Shown here one piece after another: positions 1-8,450 of a stretch of DNA of 37,197 nt. The stretch lies in the NCBI GenBank assembly GCA_012838315.1, contig DUPM01000099.1:1-37197 (forward strand). The letters run 5' to 3'. How positions within the stretch are numbered: position 1 is the stretch's first letter; every line of letters starts with the position of its first letter. Under the pieces are notes generated by a model. It was not told the origin of the DNA and searched no databases. It saw only the letters and a program-made list of their open reading frames with translations. The position numbers were made by a program, and so were the translations under genes. This stretch comes from Clostridiaceae bacterium. Its GTDB lineage: Bacteria; Bacillota; Clostridia; Saccharofermentanales; Saccharofermentanaceae.

Positions 1-1
1 C

Positions 2-358
2 AGTGATGCGTATCGTACAGTTGCGAACGTTGCGCTGGATTGGGCGTGGTTTGGAGCGGATGCTCGATTCAAGACGATTGCAGCGAATCATCAACGATTT
101 TTTTGCGAGACAGTCGCGGATCATCCATACGGTATCTATGCCATTGACGGTACGATTATCGAGGGAGAGGCGCTACACCCAGTCGCGATGATTGCTGTGA
201 ATGCGCAGGCGTCCCTGGCTTCAGAGAATCAGTATGCGCGCGAATGTGTGCAAAAGTTCTGGGACACGCCGCTACGAGAGGGAGACCGTCGATATTATGA
301 TAACTGTCTTTATCTGTTTGCGATGCTTGCATTAAGTGGGAACTATCGGATTTACTGA
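2..358 (+). CDS. Glycoside hydrolase family 8, C-terminal part (5' end outside window)
   Basis: The open frame enters at base 2 and ends at the TGA at 356-358, giving about 118 residues of a C-terminus. Recognisable GH8 pieces are an N-terminal SDAYRTVANVALDWAWFGAD stretch, then EALHPVAMIA, and a final block with FWDTPLREGDRRYYDN and LALSGNYRIY. These resemble the last helices of the (alpha/alpha)6 barrel of reducing-end xylose-releasing exo-oligoxylanases rather than classic endoglucanases. By family, the enzyme would release xylose from the reducing end of xylo-oligosaccharides, probably in the cytoplasm. The catalytic residues lie upstream and cannot be seen. The stop overlaps the stop of the convergent DnaJ-like gene by 7 bases. 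Family is fairly sure; substrate specificity is inferred. Confidence 0.8.
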   Translation, partial: SDAYRTVANVALDWAWFGADARFKTIAANHQRFFCETVADHPYGIYAIDGTIIEGEALHPVAMIAVNAQASLASENQYARECVQKFWDTPLREGDRRYYDNCLYLFAMLALSGNYRIY

Positions 359-1131
359 GATCCCATTCGTTTGTAGCGTGCGATATTATCCTCGTTGAGG
401 AATTCATAAGCTTCACTAATCTCTTGAAAGCGTCGCGTGGCATCCGGCGCTTTATTCACGTCCGGATGATATTGCTTTGCCATTTTTCGATAGGCAAGCT
501 TAATTCGACTGGGGTCAGTGGTTGTGACGATACCTAATGCCTTACAACTATTTTCGTATTTGTTCTTAAATTCTTCGTAGGGATTAGCGTAAGTTGAACC
601 GGATGACTGACCGCCGTAACCCGAAGAATATCCGTATCCGCCCGAAAAGCCTTGCCACTGGCGGAAGCGTTCCTCCCACATGCGCTGTTGCGCATCTCTT
701 CGTTCTTGCGCTCTTCTGGCTTGGTCGGCTTTCTCTTGTTGCCGCTTATTCTTGAAAAACTTATATTTCTGATACTGATGATGTTCCGGGTCTAGTAATG
801 ATGCAGAGAGGTTCTCAAGATAGGCGACACTGATGATTTTGTATTCGTTGAGATATGACACAGACACGGCACCGAGTATCGGAAAAATGACGATGAGAAA
901 AAGGATGAGCAAAATAATCGGATGAGAGAAGAGTAGTTCACCCAAGGGCCCGAGTAATAGAATAAAAAACAAGCAGCCGCCGATGCCGAGAATAAAAAGG
1001 CATCCCTTGATGAAGCTTTTCGACAAGAGGACACCCGTTTCGATTATGTAAATCAGTCCGTCCAGAACGGCACGGTGGAATTTTGTGAAGGAACGTATGA
1101 ACTTACCGAGTATTTTATTAATGAGTCGCAT
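352..1131 (-). CDS. Membrane-anchored J-domain (DnaJ-like) protein
   Basis: A 259-residue protein. The N-terminus (about residues 35-110) holds two or three hydrophobic membrane segments. A charged, coiled-coil-like Lys/Arg/Gln stretch (about 120-160) and a Gly/Ser/Tyr-rich linker follow, and a J domain occupies about 190-255 with the diagnostic HPD in QYHPDVN. J domains stimulate the ATPase of DnaK-type chaperones through HPD. Here the J domain is C-terminal and would face the cytoplasm, suggesting recruitment of Hsp70 to the membrane. It lacks the zinc-finger and substrate-binding domains of true DnaJ, so it is not the housekeeping co-chaperone. The ATG is preceded on the minus strand by AGGAAA. 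It is convergent with the GH8 gene, overlapping by 7 bases. Client unknown. Confidence 0.85.
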   Translation of the reverse strand: MRLINKILGKFIRSFTKFHRAVLDGLIYIIETGVLLSKSFIKGCLFILGIGGCLFFILLLGPLGELLFSHPIILLILFLIVIFPILGAVSVSYLNEYKIISVAYLENLSASLLDPEHHQYQKYKFFKNKRQQEKADQARRAQERRDAQQRMWEERFRQWQGFSGGYGYSSGYGGQSSGSTYANPYEEFKNKYENSCKALGIVTTTDPSRIKLAYRKMAKQYHPDVNKAPDATRRFQEISEAYEFLNEDNIARYKRMGSQ

Positions 1132-1159
1132 TTGTGTTTCCTATCGTTTGATGTATTGA

Positions 1160-1190
1160 ATTATATGTTATTTTGGAAGACACCGCACAA
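1160..1190 (-). promoter_or_regulatory. Possible promoter of the DnaJ-like gene
   Basis: On the minus strand TATAAT (1160-1165) lies 29 bases before the start codon. The only -35-like hexamer is TTGTGC (1185-1190), with a long 19-base spacer. The -10 is perfect but the -35 and spacing are weak, so this is tentative. Confidence 0.3.
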
Positions 1191-1291
1191 TAACGCAACG
1201 ATAATCCTATAGTATTCACAAAAAATTGAATAGTCGCTTTTGATACGTGCATCCGATAACGGCAGTGCTTTATTGCAAATTCATCTGAACG

Positions 1292-1325
1292 AAAAAACCG
1301 AGCCTCGAAAAAATCGGTGCTCGGT
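1292..1325 (-). terminator. Rho-independent terminator of tRNA-Ser
   Basis: ACCGAGC (1297-1303) and GCTCGGT (1319-1325) form a perfect 7-bp stem. Read on the minus strand, it is followed directly by a run of T (A-run at 1292-1297 on plus). It lies just after the 3' end of the tRNA gene. Confidence 0.8.
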
Positions 1326-1331
1326 CCTATG

Positions 1332-1423
1332 TGGCGGAGAGAGAGGGATTCGAACCCTCGGATGGGTATTAGCCATCACACGATTTCCAGTCGTGCGCCT
1401 TAGACCAGCTCAGCCATCTCTCC
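1332..1423 (-). tRNA. tRNA-Ser(GGA), CCA encoded
   Basis: The reverse complement folds as a class II tRNA of 92 bases including an encoded CCA (1332-1334). The acceptor stem is GGAGAGA/TCTCTCC with discriminator G (1335). The anticodon stem CACGA/TCGTG carries loop CTGGAAA, so the anticodon is GGA (1386-1388), reading UCC and UCU serine codons. A long variable arm with stem GATGG/CCATC is typical of serine tRNAs. The T arm GAGGG-TTCGAAT-CCCTC is canonical. It has its own promoter and terminator and is transcribed opposite to uraA. Confidence 0.97.
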
Positions 1424-1466
1424 AAATTGCCTTACCGTAATGAGTCAAAGCATGACCCGCCATGCA

Positions 1467-1495
1467 ATTGTACAGATTAAGGGGTATGTTGTCAA
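1467..1495 (-). promoter_or_regulatory. Strong housekeeping-sigma promoter for tRNA-Ser
   Basis: On the minus strand there is a consensus TTGACA (1490-1495), exactly 17 bases of spacer, then TACAAT (1467-1472). The -10 lies about 44 bases before the tRNA 5' end, leaving a short leader to be removed by processing. This is the best sigma-A-type promoter in the window. Confidence 0.8.
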
Positions 1496-1706
1496 TTGTT
1501 ATGCGCGCGTTTTTTTTGCATTTTTTTTGCAAGACAGAGTCGAAAAAATCGAATTTGTTTCATCACCGCTCGTTGAATAATGGTGCTCGTAACTGATTAA
1601 TGCACAGGGCAAGATTTATTGCTTGGGCAACTTGAACATATAGAGTAAAAAATGCCTGATTTTCGTCTTCGAATTTAAAAAAACTAGAAAATTTGTGTCT
1701 AAAAAC

Positions 1707-1735
1707 GCCTGATTTCGTTGCATCATCGGGCTTTT
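1707..1735 (+). promoter_or_regulatory. Possible attenuator hairpin in the uraA leader
   Basis: GCCTGAT (1707-1713) pairs with ATCGGGC (1725-1731, one G-U), followed by TTTT. The same GCCTGAT occurs about 50 bases upstream (1654-1660), so ATCGGGC has two possible partners and alternative folds are possible. I see no PyrR-binding loop or purine riboswitch core. The rest of the 1496-1815 gap is AT-rich with long T tracts and no credible ORF. The U-run is only four bases, so the terminator function is tentative. Confidence 0.3.
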
Positions 1736-1815
1736 ATCGTTAAAATTTATCTAGTGGTCAAGAGGATTTGGCACGGGGCTGAATCAATCGGCTAAAAGAG
1801 TATCAGGGGGGACGT

Positions 1816-3207
1816 ATGGCAGAACAAAATAATCTCATCATTGACATCAGAGAGAAGCCTGGCATCGGAAAGGGAGTCATTCTCAGTTTCCAACACGTTT
1901 TTGCAATGTTTGGTGCAACCGTATTGGTGCCGTTTTTAACCGGACTACCGGTCAACACGGCCTTGTTGGCATCCGGAATCGGCACGTTGATCTATATCTT
2001 ATTCACAAAGGCACAGGTTCCTGTGTATCTCGGCAGCTCCTTTGCATACATTACGGCGATCGTTTCTGCGTTGGCTATTGAGACGACCAGCGGGCGGCCG
2101 AATTTCGCGGCTGCGGCTACGGGCTTGATGGGTATTGGCTTGGTATATATAGTGATTGCTATCATCGTCACTTTTGTTGGCAAGTCATGGCTGACCGTGA
2201 TTCTGCCTCCCATCGTTGTCGGTCCGATGATTGCGGTTATTGGACTTGGACTTGCAGGGACTGCAGTCGGAATGGCCGGATTGGCGCCGTCGGAGGGCGG
2301 GATGAACCCGCAGCATGTGGTTGTTGCGCTCATTTCGATGCTATCGACCGCACTGATTGCGGTTCACGCTAAGAAATTTTTCAAAATTGTTCCCATCATC
2401 ACAGGGATTGGTATTGGATTTGCCTCGGCGATTGTTATTGACTTAATATTCAACATGGGCGCCGGCGAGCAGACGATGGTCCTTGATAATTTGATTGCCA
2501 TCGGAAAGGATATCTCCAAGGGACATATTTTCGAAGTCCCGAAAATCATGCTGCCGTTTGGTTCGACAGATGCCAAAGAGGTCGGTCCATTTACACTCTA
2601 TGCGCTTGATTTTTCTGCAACGCTTGCTATATTGCCCATCGCGTTTGTGACCATTGCGGAGCACATCGGTGATCACACTGTCCTCGGTAAAATTTGCAAT
2701 CGCGATTTTCTACAGAAGCCGGGTCTCAATCGCACGCTTTTGGGTGACGGTGTCGCGACGTTCTTCGCCGGTATGATTGGTGGTCCTGCCAATACGACAT
2801 ATGGTGAAAATACCGGCGTTGTCGGATTGACCAAGGTCGGATCGGTTTATGTTACAGGCGGTGCGGCGATCATCGCGATATTAATGTCTTTCCTTAAGCC
2901 GATTAAAGACCTCATTGCAGCGATTCCGCAACCGGTCATGGGCGGTATCAGCATTATTCTTTTTGGATTTATTGCTGCAAACGGTCTTCGTGTTATTGCA
3001 GAGGCCAAGATTGACTTTAATCAGACGCGTAATATTATCATTCCGGCGGTCATGTTGGTACTAGGACTCGGCGGCGCCGTTTTCCAAGTGACCGAGTTGA
3101 CCGCAATCTCCGGAATGGCTCTCGCGGCCCTGTCCGGTATTATTTTGAATTTGATTTTGCCCGCACAGAAAGAAAAAGAGACACAGGATAAGAAAACAAA
3201 AGCATAA
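1816..3207 (+). CDS. uraA: Uracil/xanthine permease family (NCS2) transporter, uraA-like
   Basis: A 463-residue, highly hydrophobic protein of the NCS2 (nucleobase-ascorbate) family, predicted to import a nucleobase with protons. Hallmarks are QHVFAMFGATVLVP (about 26-39), the GSSFAYI segment (73-79), the TM8 motif AEHIGDH (281-287) with the substrate-binding Glu282, and GGPANTTYGENTG (322-334) with the second conserved Glu331. E. coli UraA has His at the position four after the first Glu; here it is Asp286, as in purine carriers, so uracil versus xanthine is not settled. The ATG is set by a strong G-rich site at 1805-1812. It is monocistronic, ended by the hairpin at 3229-3261. The leader may carry an attenuator. 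Confidence 0.88.
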   Translation: MAEQNNLIIDIREKPGIGKGVILSFQHVFAMFGATVLVPFLTGLPVNTALLASGIGTLIYILFTKAQVPVYLGSSFAYITAIVSALAIETTSGRPNFAAAATGLMGIGLVYIVIAIIVTFVGKSWLTVILPPIVVGPMIAVIGLGLAGTAVGMAGLAPSEGGMNPQHVVVALISMLSTALIAVHAKKFFKIVPIITGIGIGFASAIVIDLIFNMGAGEQTMVLDNLIAIGKDISKGHIFEVPKIMLPFGSTDAKEVGPFTLYALDFSATLAILPIAFVTIAEHIGDHTVLGKICNRDFLQKPGLNRTLLGDGVATFFAGMIGGPANTTYGENTGVVGLTKVGSVYVTGGAAIIAILMSFLKPIKDLIAAIPQPVMGGISIILFGFIAANGLRVIAEAKIDFNQTRNIIIPAVMLVLGLGGAVFQVTELTAISGMALAALSGIILNLILPAQKEKETQDKKTKA

Positions 3208-3228
3208 ATATCTCTAAATCATAGGATT

Positions 3229-3261
3229 AAAGCGTCGGATAGTCTATATCCGACGCTTTTT
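3229..3261 (+). terminator. Rho-independent terminator after uraA
   Basis: AAAGCGTCGGATA and TATCCGACGCTTT form a perfect 13-bp stem around a 5-base loop. The 3' arm runs straight into a T tract. Confidence 0.95.
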
Positions 3262-3351
3262 GTATGAAATGTATCCGATGGTACAACTTATTCTCCAAAA
3301 GACTTATATTATAAATGTGTGCAAATACAATTCTACGATGAGGTGATATCA

Positions 3352-5607
3352 GTGAATGATAAAAGATATAAAATTTCCGGAATGACCTGTGCGGGATGTG
3401 CTGCGTATGTTGATAAGACTTGTAAGGCGTTGGAAGGCGTTGAGTCCTGTGAAGTCAATCTTGCGACAGAAATGTTGCAGGTTCGGTTTGATGAGGCTGT
3501 TATTACCGGAGATGAAATAAAAAGACGCATTGATTCGACTGGATATATGCTGACGGATGTGACCGAAGGCGGTGCACGGACGTTGACCCCTGAACTCGAT
3601 AAAGAGGCAAAGGGAATCAGAAAGCGGCTTGTTGTGGCGATTCTGTTTACTGTGCCTCTTTTCTATTTAGCTATGTCGCACATGCTTCCGTTCGGTGGGT
3701 TACCGATTCCTCCATTTTTGGACATGCACGACCACCCGTTACGGTTTGCGTTGGTTCAATTATTTCTTTCCGTTCCGGTATTAATAGCGGGGCATCGATT
3801 TTATACTCGGGGATTCAAGCTCTTGATTAAAAGATCACCGAACATGGATTCGCTGATTGCGATCGGTACGTCAGCCGCATTTCTATATGGGGTCTATGCA
3901 GTTGTGAAAATCATTGCAGGGGATTACATGATGGTTCATCAACTTTATTTTGAATCTGCCGCAGTGGTGGTCACATTAGTTATGCTTGGGAAATATTTGG
4001 AGGCTGGAAGCAAAAGTAAGACGTCCGATGCAATTCAGAAGCTTATGAGTCTGACACCTAAAACCGCCGAAAGATTGCAGGGAGATGACGTGCAAACCGT
4101 CGATGTTTCGGTACTTTCTGTAGGTGACTATGTCCTTATACGCCCCGGCGCATCGGTTCCTGCGGACGGTGTGGTCCAAGAGGGGATATCTTCTGTGGAT
4201 GAGGCTTTAGTGACCGGAGAAAGCATGCCGGTCAGAAAGGAACCCGAGAGTCCATTGATTGGAGGCAGTGTCAATGTTGACGGGCGCATTGTTATGCGTG
4301 TTACTCGCGTCGGAGAAGACACGATGGTGTCTCAAATCATTCAGCTCGTCATGGATGCACAAGCTCAAAAAGCACCCATTTCGCGCCTGGCCGATCGTAT
4401 TTCGCTTTTCTTCGTTCCTGTAGTGCTTGGGATTGCGGTCCTTTCCGGATTAGCTTGGCTAGTGTCCAATCAAACGGTTGATTTTGCGCTCAAAGTTTTT
4501 GTCAGCGTCTTGGTCATTTCTTGTCCGTGTGCACTGGGGCTTGCTACGCCGACGGCAATTATGGTCGCATCCGGAAAAGGAGCGTCGCTTGGTGTTTTAT
4601 TTAAAGGTGGAGAGGCACTCGAGACGACGGGAAAAATTAAGGCCATTGTATTTGACAAGACAGGTACCGTGACTGAAGGACGCCCGATAATGACGGATTT
4701 TGTCTTTATCGAAAATGCGAATATAAATAATATCGATGAACGAGGCGTATTTCGAATGGTTGCGATTGCGGAAAGTGCTTCAGAACACCCTATCAGCGGC
4801 GCTGTTGTTTCTGCTGCCGTAAAAAAGGGAATTGCGATTTCTCAGCCCGAGGAATTCACAGCTGTTCCCGGGAGAGGCATTCGGGCTAAAGTTGACGGAC
4901 ACGAGATTTTGGTTGGGAATGAGGCTTTTCTCGCCGAAAGAAGTATTGATACGACTGCTTCAGAATCGTATGTGACGGCGTTCGCAGAGTCCGGTAAAAC
5001 CACATTGCTAGCCGCTATAGACGGTTATGTAGTCGGTGCGTTTGCGGTATCGGATGAGATCAAAAATGGAGCGGCAGAGGCCGTTCAGGCGCTTCGAAAA
5101 ATGGGCATACATACCGTTTTACTTACCGGTGATAACAAGAAAACGGCAACAGCGGTTGCAGCACAAATTGGTGTGGACGAGACCCTCTCCGAAGTGATGC
5201 CACAAGACAAGGCGGATAAAATAAAGTCATTACAGGAAGGCGGCCGACTCGTGGCGATGGTCGGGGACGGTATCAATGATGCGCCGGCCTTAGCGGTTGC
5301 GGATGTTGGTATGGCCATCGGTACCGGCACGGATATTGCTGCACTGTCTTCGGATGTCATCGCGATGAAAGGTGACCCGAACGAGATCGTCGTTGCCGTC
5401 GCGCTCAGTAAGGCAACTATCAGAAATATTAAGCAGAATCTGTTCTGGGCGTTTATTTTCAATACGGTCGGCATACCCGTTGCTGCAGGCGTGTTGTATC
5501 TTTTTGGAGGACCGCTTCTTGATCCGATGTTCGCCGGATTTGCGATGGCCATGAGCTCTATTTTGGTGGTCAGTAATGCGTTGCGATTGCGTGGATTCAA
5601 AGTTTAA
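3352..5607 (+). CDS. copA: Copper-translocating P1B-type ATPase
   Basis: A Cu(+)-exporting P-type ATPase of about 751 residues. It has one N-terminal heavy-metal-associated domain with GMTCAGC (10-16), eight predicted membrane helices, and the TM6 metal site CPC (391-393). The phosphorylation site DKTGT starts at Asp435, followed by the HP motif (SEHPIS) and the hinge GDGINDAP. CPC plus the TM8 Met/Ser pattern indicate a copper/silver rather than zinc pump. The TM7 motif, normally YN, reads FN (703-704). GTG at 3352 is preferred because GAGGTGA at 3340-3346 sits 5 bases upstream; a GTG at 3319 in the same frame has no such site. It stands alone, without copZ or csoR nearby, and ends in a strong terminator. 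Confidence 0.95.
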   Translation: MNDKRYKISGMTCAGCAAYVDKTCKALEGVESCEVNLATEMLQVRFDEAVITGDEIKRRIDSTGYMLTDVTEGGARTLTPELDKEAKGIRKRLVVAILFTVPLFYLAMSHMLPFGGLPIPPFLDMHDHPLRFALVQLFLSVPVLIAGHRFYTRGFKLLIKRSPNMDSLIAIGTSAAFLYGVYAVVKIIAGDYMMVHQLYFESAAVVVTLVMLGKYLEAGSKSKTSDAIQKLMSLTPKTAERLQGDDVQTVDVSVLSVGDYVLIRPGASVPADGVVQEGISSVDEALVTGESMPVRKEPESPLIGGSVNVDGRIVMRVTRVGEDTMVSQIIQLVMDAQAQKAPISRLADRISLFFVPVVLGIAVLSGLAWLVSNQTVDFALKVFVSVLVISCPCALGLATPTAIMVASGKGASLGVLFKGGEALETTGKIKAIVFDKTGTVTEGRPIMTDFVFIENANINNIDERGVFRMVAIAESASEHPISGAVVSAAVKKGIAISQPEEFTAVPGRGIRAKVDGHEILVGNEAFLAERSIDTTASESYVTAFAESGKTTLLAAIDGYVVGAFAVSDEIKNGAAEAVQALRKMGIHTVLLTGDNKKTATAVAAQIGVDETLSEVMPQDKADKIKSLQEGGRLVAMVGDGINDAPALAVADVGMAIGTGTDIAALSSDVIAMKGDPNEIVVAVALSKATIRNIKQNLFWAFIFNTVGIPVAAGVLYLFGGPLLDPMFAGFAMAMSSILVVSNALRLRGFKV

Positions 5608-5633
5608 ACGACGAGATTTGTTAGACAAAGCGG

Positions 5634-5688
5634 CGATGCGGTTGTAAAGTGTAATTATACAATTGCATCGTTTCTTTTTGCTTTTTTT
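5634..5688 (+). terminator. Rho-independent terminator after copA
   Basis: The arms at 5634-5646 and 5658-5670 form a 13-bp stem with two G-U pairs. It is followed by an interrupted but long T-rich tract. Confidence 0.85.
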
Positions 5689-5720
5689 ATATAAATAGCG
5701 AGGGAAGTAGGGGAGATAAT

Positions 5721-7550
5721 ATGAGCCGCGGCGGTCTAAACTTTATCAGGAGTCAATCGAAAAGCTTGCTCGATACGGTATCAAGAAATCCGATGTATGT
5801 TTTATCGGTGTTTGTTTTGTCAATCCTGTTTACTGCACAAATATATGGGAGAGACATATGGATGGGGCTTATTCTGACGTGCGTTGCTTCGGCGATAGTG
5901 TCGCTCATTTTGCCGTTGCTGTCTTTAAAAACAAATCGAGTCGCCATTCAGAGGTTGCTCATCTACGTCGGAGCACCGGTTTTCGGCATCGGATATTTCT
6001 TTTTTCTAAAACTGTATGAGCGTTTGCGAGGGGTTGATATTGATCAATCCGAAGCGTTCATAACGTATTTTATTCTTTTTGTTTTATTGCTTTTTATCAT
6101 GTATATGTGTCTTCAAACACTTCTTTTCAAAAAGCCTTTTGAAGATGTATTCATGTCTGTACTCAAAGCATTGTTTTTTACACTGTTTTTTTCGGGCGTT
6201 TTGTGGGGCGGCATTTCGCTGATTTTGCTTGCGATTAATTTTCTTTTAGTGGTGATTGATCCTAAAGTATACGGCTATCTTGCAGCATGGGTCTTTTCGT
6301 TCATCGCCCCAATCATTTTCGCTTCTAATCAATTCTCTTTTCGTAGTGGAGAAGGCGCAGATATTGAAAATGAAAACAGGAAGTCGTCAATCCCTTCTTT
6401 CTTTCGAGTCGTATTACTCTATGTCATGGTGCCTCTGACAGCCATATATGGTCTGGTTCTCATTCTTTATCTTATTCGCTCGCCATTTCAAGCGCCGGGC
6501 GGGGGGAACTTCCATGGTATTGTCCTGATATTCTCTGTGGCGGTGCTGTTCGTGTATTTTTCAATTCAAAACGTCGAAGGAAAAGTATCGCAGTTATTCT
6601 CTCTCATATTCCCGAAGTGGGCCGGTGTCTTGTCTCTTTACCACTTGATTATCGAACTTCGAGAAGTCTACGATCTCGGTATCGGTTACGCGGACTATTT
6701 TTTGATTGTGTTTTGCGCATATGTAATTTTGTTTGCCATTGTTACTTCTTTCGTTAAGCGCGAAAAACTCGTCGTAGCACCATTAGTATTGGCGGGTGTG
6801 TTATTCGTGTCCATTTTGCCGGGGGTCGGTTTTTATCCGGTCACGATGAAAAGCCAGAGCCGGTTGCTCATCAAAGTACTTGAGAGAAACGATATGTGGG
6901 AGGACCAAAAAATGATTCCGGGCGCGCCTGCGACTCAGCAGGATCGTTTTATTATCAGCACCACATTAGCGACACTATCAACCGAAGGGGAACTTCAGAA
7001 AGTCATAAATGACAATTTTGATGTATACGACAATACCGTTTTTCAGAATAGAACGGGCTTCAATGCGATATTTTGGTATGAGCCGAATGACCCGGGAAGA
7101 GATCCGGTTTCCGGGCGACCCGAATATTATGAGTGGTATGGTCCGCAGTCCGAGGTTTGGAAGGTGGATGGAGCGGATTATGTTATTCCGCATCTCTACT
7201 TCGATTTTCAAATGTCAGAAAAATACGACGGTCGAGAACAAAAATATTCGCTCGAAGACTCATCCGGAGCGACGCACTTCGCAGAAATTATGTATGTCGA
7301 GGCAGATACCCTTGTTCGGCTGACTCGTGAAGACGGGCAGGAATTGTTGGTTGTGTCGATGAATGAATTCATTGCGAACAAGGTCACCGATGTTACGAAG
7401 ATTTCGCTTCTCACGGAAGATGAAATGCGACTGACCACGCTTTTTGATGGCGGCTCGGTTACTGTTGTTTTCCAAAGATTAAGCGCATCAGTCACGGATG
7501 AATCGGTAACGTATTCTGCAGAGGTTTATCTTTTGATTGATTTTTCGTAA
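5721..7550 (+). CDS. DUF4153 family polytopic membrane protein
   Basis: A 609-residue protein. The first roughly 380 residues form about 10-11 hydrophobic membrane segments, and the remainder is a soluble, acidic, beta-rich domain. The segment around residues 230-245 (VVLLYVMVPLTAIYGLVLIL) is characteristic of the DUF4153 family. Function is unknown; no catalytic motif is visible. In Bacillota such proteins are sometimes linked to envelope or regulatory roles, but nothing here confirms that. GGGGAG lies 7 bases before the ATG at 5721. No terminator is seen before tcdA 64 bases downstream, so co-transcription is possible. Confidence 0.7.
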   Translation: MSRGGLNFIRSQSKSLLDTVSRNPMYVLSVFVLSILFTAQIYGRDIWMGLILTCVASAIVSLILPLLSLKTNRVAIQRLLIYVGAPVFGIGYFFFLKLYERLRGVDIDQSEAFITYFILFVLLLFIMYMCLQTLLFKKPFEDVFMSVLKALFFTLFFSGVLWGGISLILLAINFLLVVIDPKVYGYLAAWVFSFIAPIIFASNQFSFRSGEGADIENENRKSSIPSFFRVVLLYVMVPLTAIYGLVLILYLIRSPFQAPGGGNFHGIVLIFSVAVLFVYFSIQNVEGKVSQLFSLIFPKWAGVLSLYHLIIELREVYDLGIGYADYFLIVFCAYVILFAIVTSFVKREKLVVAPLVLAGVLFVSILPGVGFYPVTMKSQSRLLIKVLERNDMWEDQKMIPGAPATQQDRFIISTTLATLSTEGELQKVINDNFDVYDNTVFQNRTGFNAIFWYEPNDPGRDPVSGRPEYYEWYGPQSEVWKVDGADYVIPHLYFDFQMSEKYDGREQKYSLEDSSGATHFAEIMYVEADTLVRLTREDGQELLVVSMNEFIANKVTDVTKISLLTEDEMRLTTLFDGGSVTVVFQRLSASVTDESVTYSAEVYLLIDFS

Positions 7551-7614
7551 GATATGTAAGTGACTTTTTCATATAGCGAAGAGGTCTGATTATTAATGTT
7601 GTAAAGGCGGATTT

Positions 7615-8391
7615 ATGAGTACAATGGACCCCGATTGGTTCGATCGCACAAGACTGTTGCTCGGAGATAAAGCCATTCAGACAATAAATACCAAATCTGT
7701 TGCGATATTCGGCATCGGGGGTGTGGGCTCATTCGCTGCTGAGGCTTTGGCTCGATGCGGTGTCGGTATAATCCATTTAATTGATAAGGATGTCGTTGAC
7801 AAGACAAACATCAACCGACAGCTTCTTGCACTGCATTCCACGGTCGGGTTACTCAAGACGGATGTCATGAGGGCGCGGATTCTTGATATTAATCCCAATG
7901 CGAAGGTTATCACTTATCCGATATTTTTCGCTGAAGACAGTAAAGAAGCTTTCGACTTTTCGCAGGTCGATTATGTCGTCGATGCAATTGATACCATCGA
8001 CAGTAAAGTGTTCCTTATTTCCGAGGCGTACCGATTCAATGTGCCGATTATTTCTGCTATGGGCGCCGGCAACAAATTGGACCCCACCGGTTTTCGAATC
8101 GATGATTTGTCAAAGACTAGTGTGTGCCCATTGGCGAAAATCATGCGCCGCCGACTCAAGGCAATCGGTATCACGCATATTCCGGTGGTATATTCAAAAG
8201 AAATGCCGTCAACGAATGAGTTCGACGTAGACGCAGACGAATCTGAAGTTAAGCGAACCGGAAAGGTGAAACGCCCGGTCGGAAGTATTGCATTCGTACC
8301 ATCGGTGGTTGGACTCATTATGGCCGGATATGTTGTGAATCAATTCATTGATGAAGTAAATAATGCATCAACGCTATCGACTATCGAATAA
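7615..8391 (+). CDS. tcdA: tRNA threonylcarbamoyladenosine dehydratase (E1/ThiF fold)
   Basis: A 258-residue ThiF/MoeB-like protein. TcdA (CsdL) uses ATP to cyclise N6-threonylcarbamoyladenosine at position 37 of ANN-reading tRNAs to the hydantoin form ct6A. Visible features are the N-terminal FDRTRLLLG block typical of TcdA, the nucleotide-binding GIGGVG (33-38), the acidic residue after the second strand (Asp57), NRQ (67-69), and the DAIDTIDSK region. The CxxC zinc pairs of MoeB are absent, supporting TcdA. The start follows AAAGGCGG; an ATG three codons later is also possible. It acts on tRNA, like trmB downstream, but the two are in different transcription units. Confidence 0.9.
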   Translation: MSTMDPDWFDRTRLLLGDKAIQTINTKSVAIFGIGGVGSFAAEALARCGVGIIHLIDKDVVDKTNINRQLLALHSTVGLLKTDVMRARILDINPNAKVITYPIFFAEDSKEAFDFSQVDYVVDAIDTIDSKVFLISEAYRFNVPIISAMGAGNKLDPTGFRIDDLSKTSVCPLAKIMRRRLKAIGITHIPVVYSKEMPSTNEFDVDADESEVKRTGKVKRPVGSIAFVPSVVGLIMAGYVVNQFIDEVNNASTLSTIE

Positions 8392-8405
8392 TTGACGAAT
8401 TAAGT

Positions 8406-8450
8406 CTTGAGTTTAGTGAGTAACAGTGTTACAAACTATTTATTTTCAAG
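8406..8450 (+). terminator. Nested dyad after tcdA, possible terminator or operator
   Basis: A perfect inverted repeat GTAACA-G-TGTTAC (8420-8432) is flanked by GTTT/AAAC and CTTGA/TCAAG arms. The downstream arm overlaps a T-rich stretch (TATTTATTTT). It could end tcdA transcription or be a protein-binding dyad. The rest of the 281-base gap up to 8672 holds a second inverted repeat (GCAGTTCA at 8450-8457 with TGAACTGC at 8487-8494) and AT-rich promoter-like DNA. I see no SAM or cobalamin riboswitch core. Confidence 0.35.

Noticed and set aside
3-191. 62-residue ORF in another frame at the window start
   Set aside because: Frame 2 over the same bases gives a continuous GH8 C-terminus, which explains the sequence.
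1496-1570. T-rich repeats (TTTTTTTTGCATTTTTTTTGC) as a mobile element or terminator
   Set aside because: Simple low-complexity tracts with no GC-rich stem or inverted ends, lying between divergent units.
5085-5600. 171-residue antisense ORF inside copA
   Set aside because: Covers the conserved ATPase hinge and TM7-TM8 region of copA on the other strand; low-complexity Ala/Ser/Thr product.
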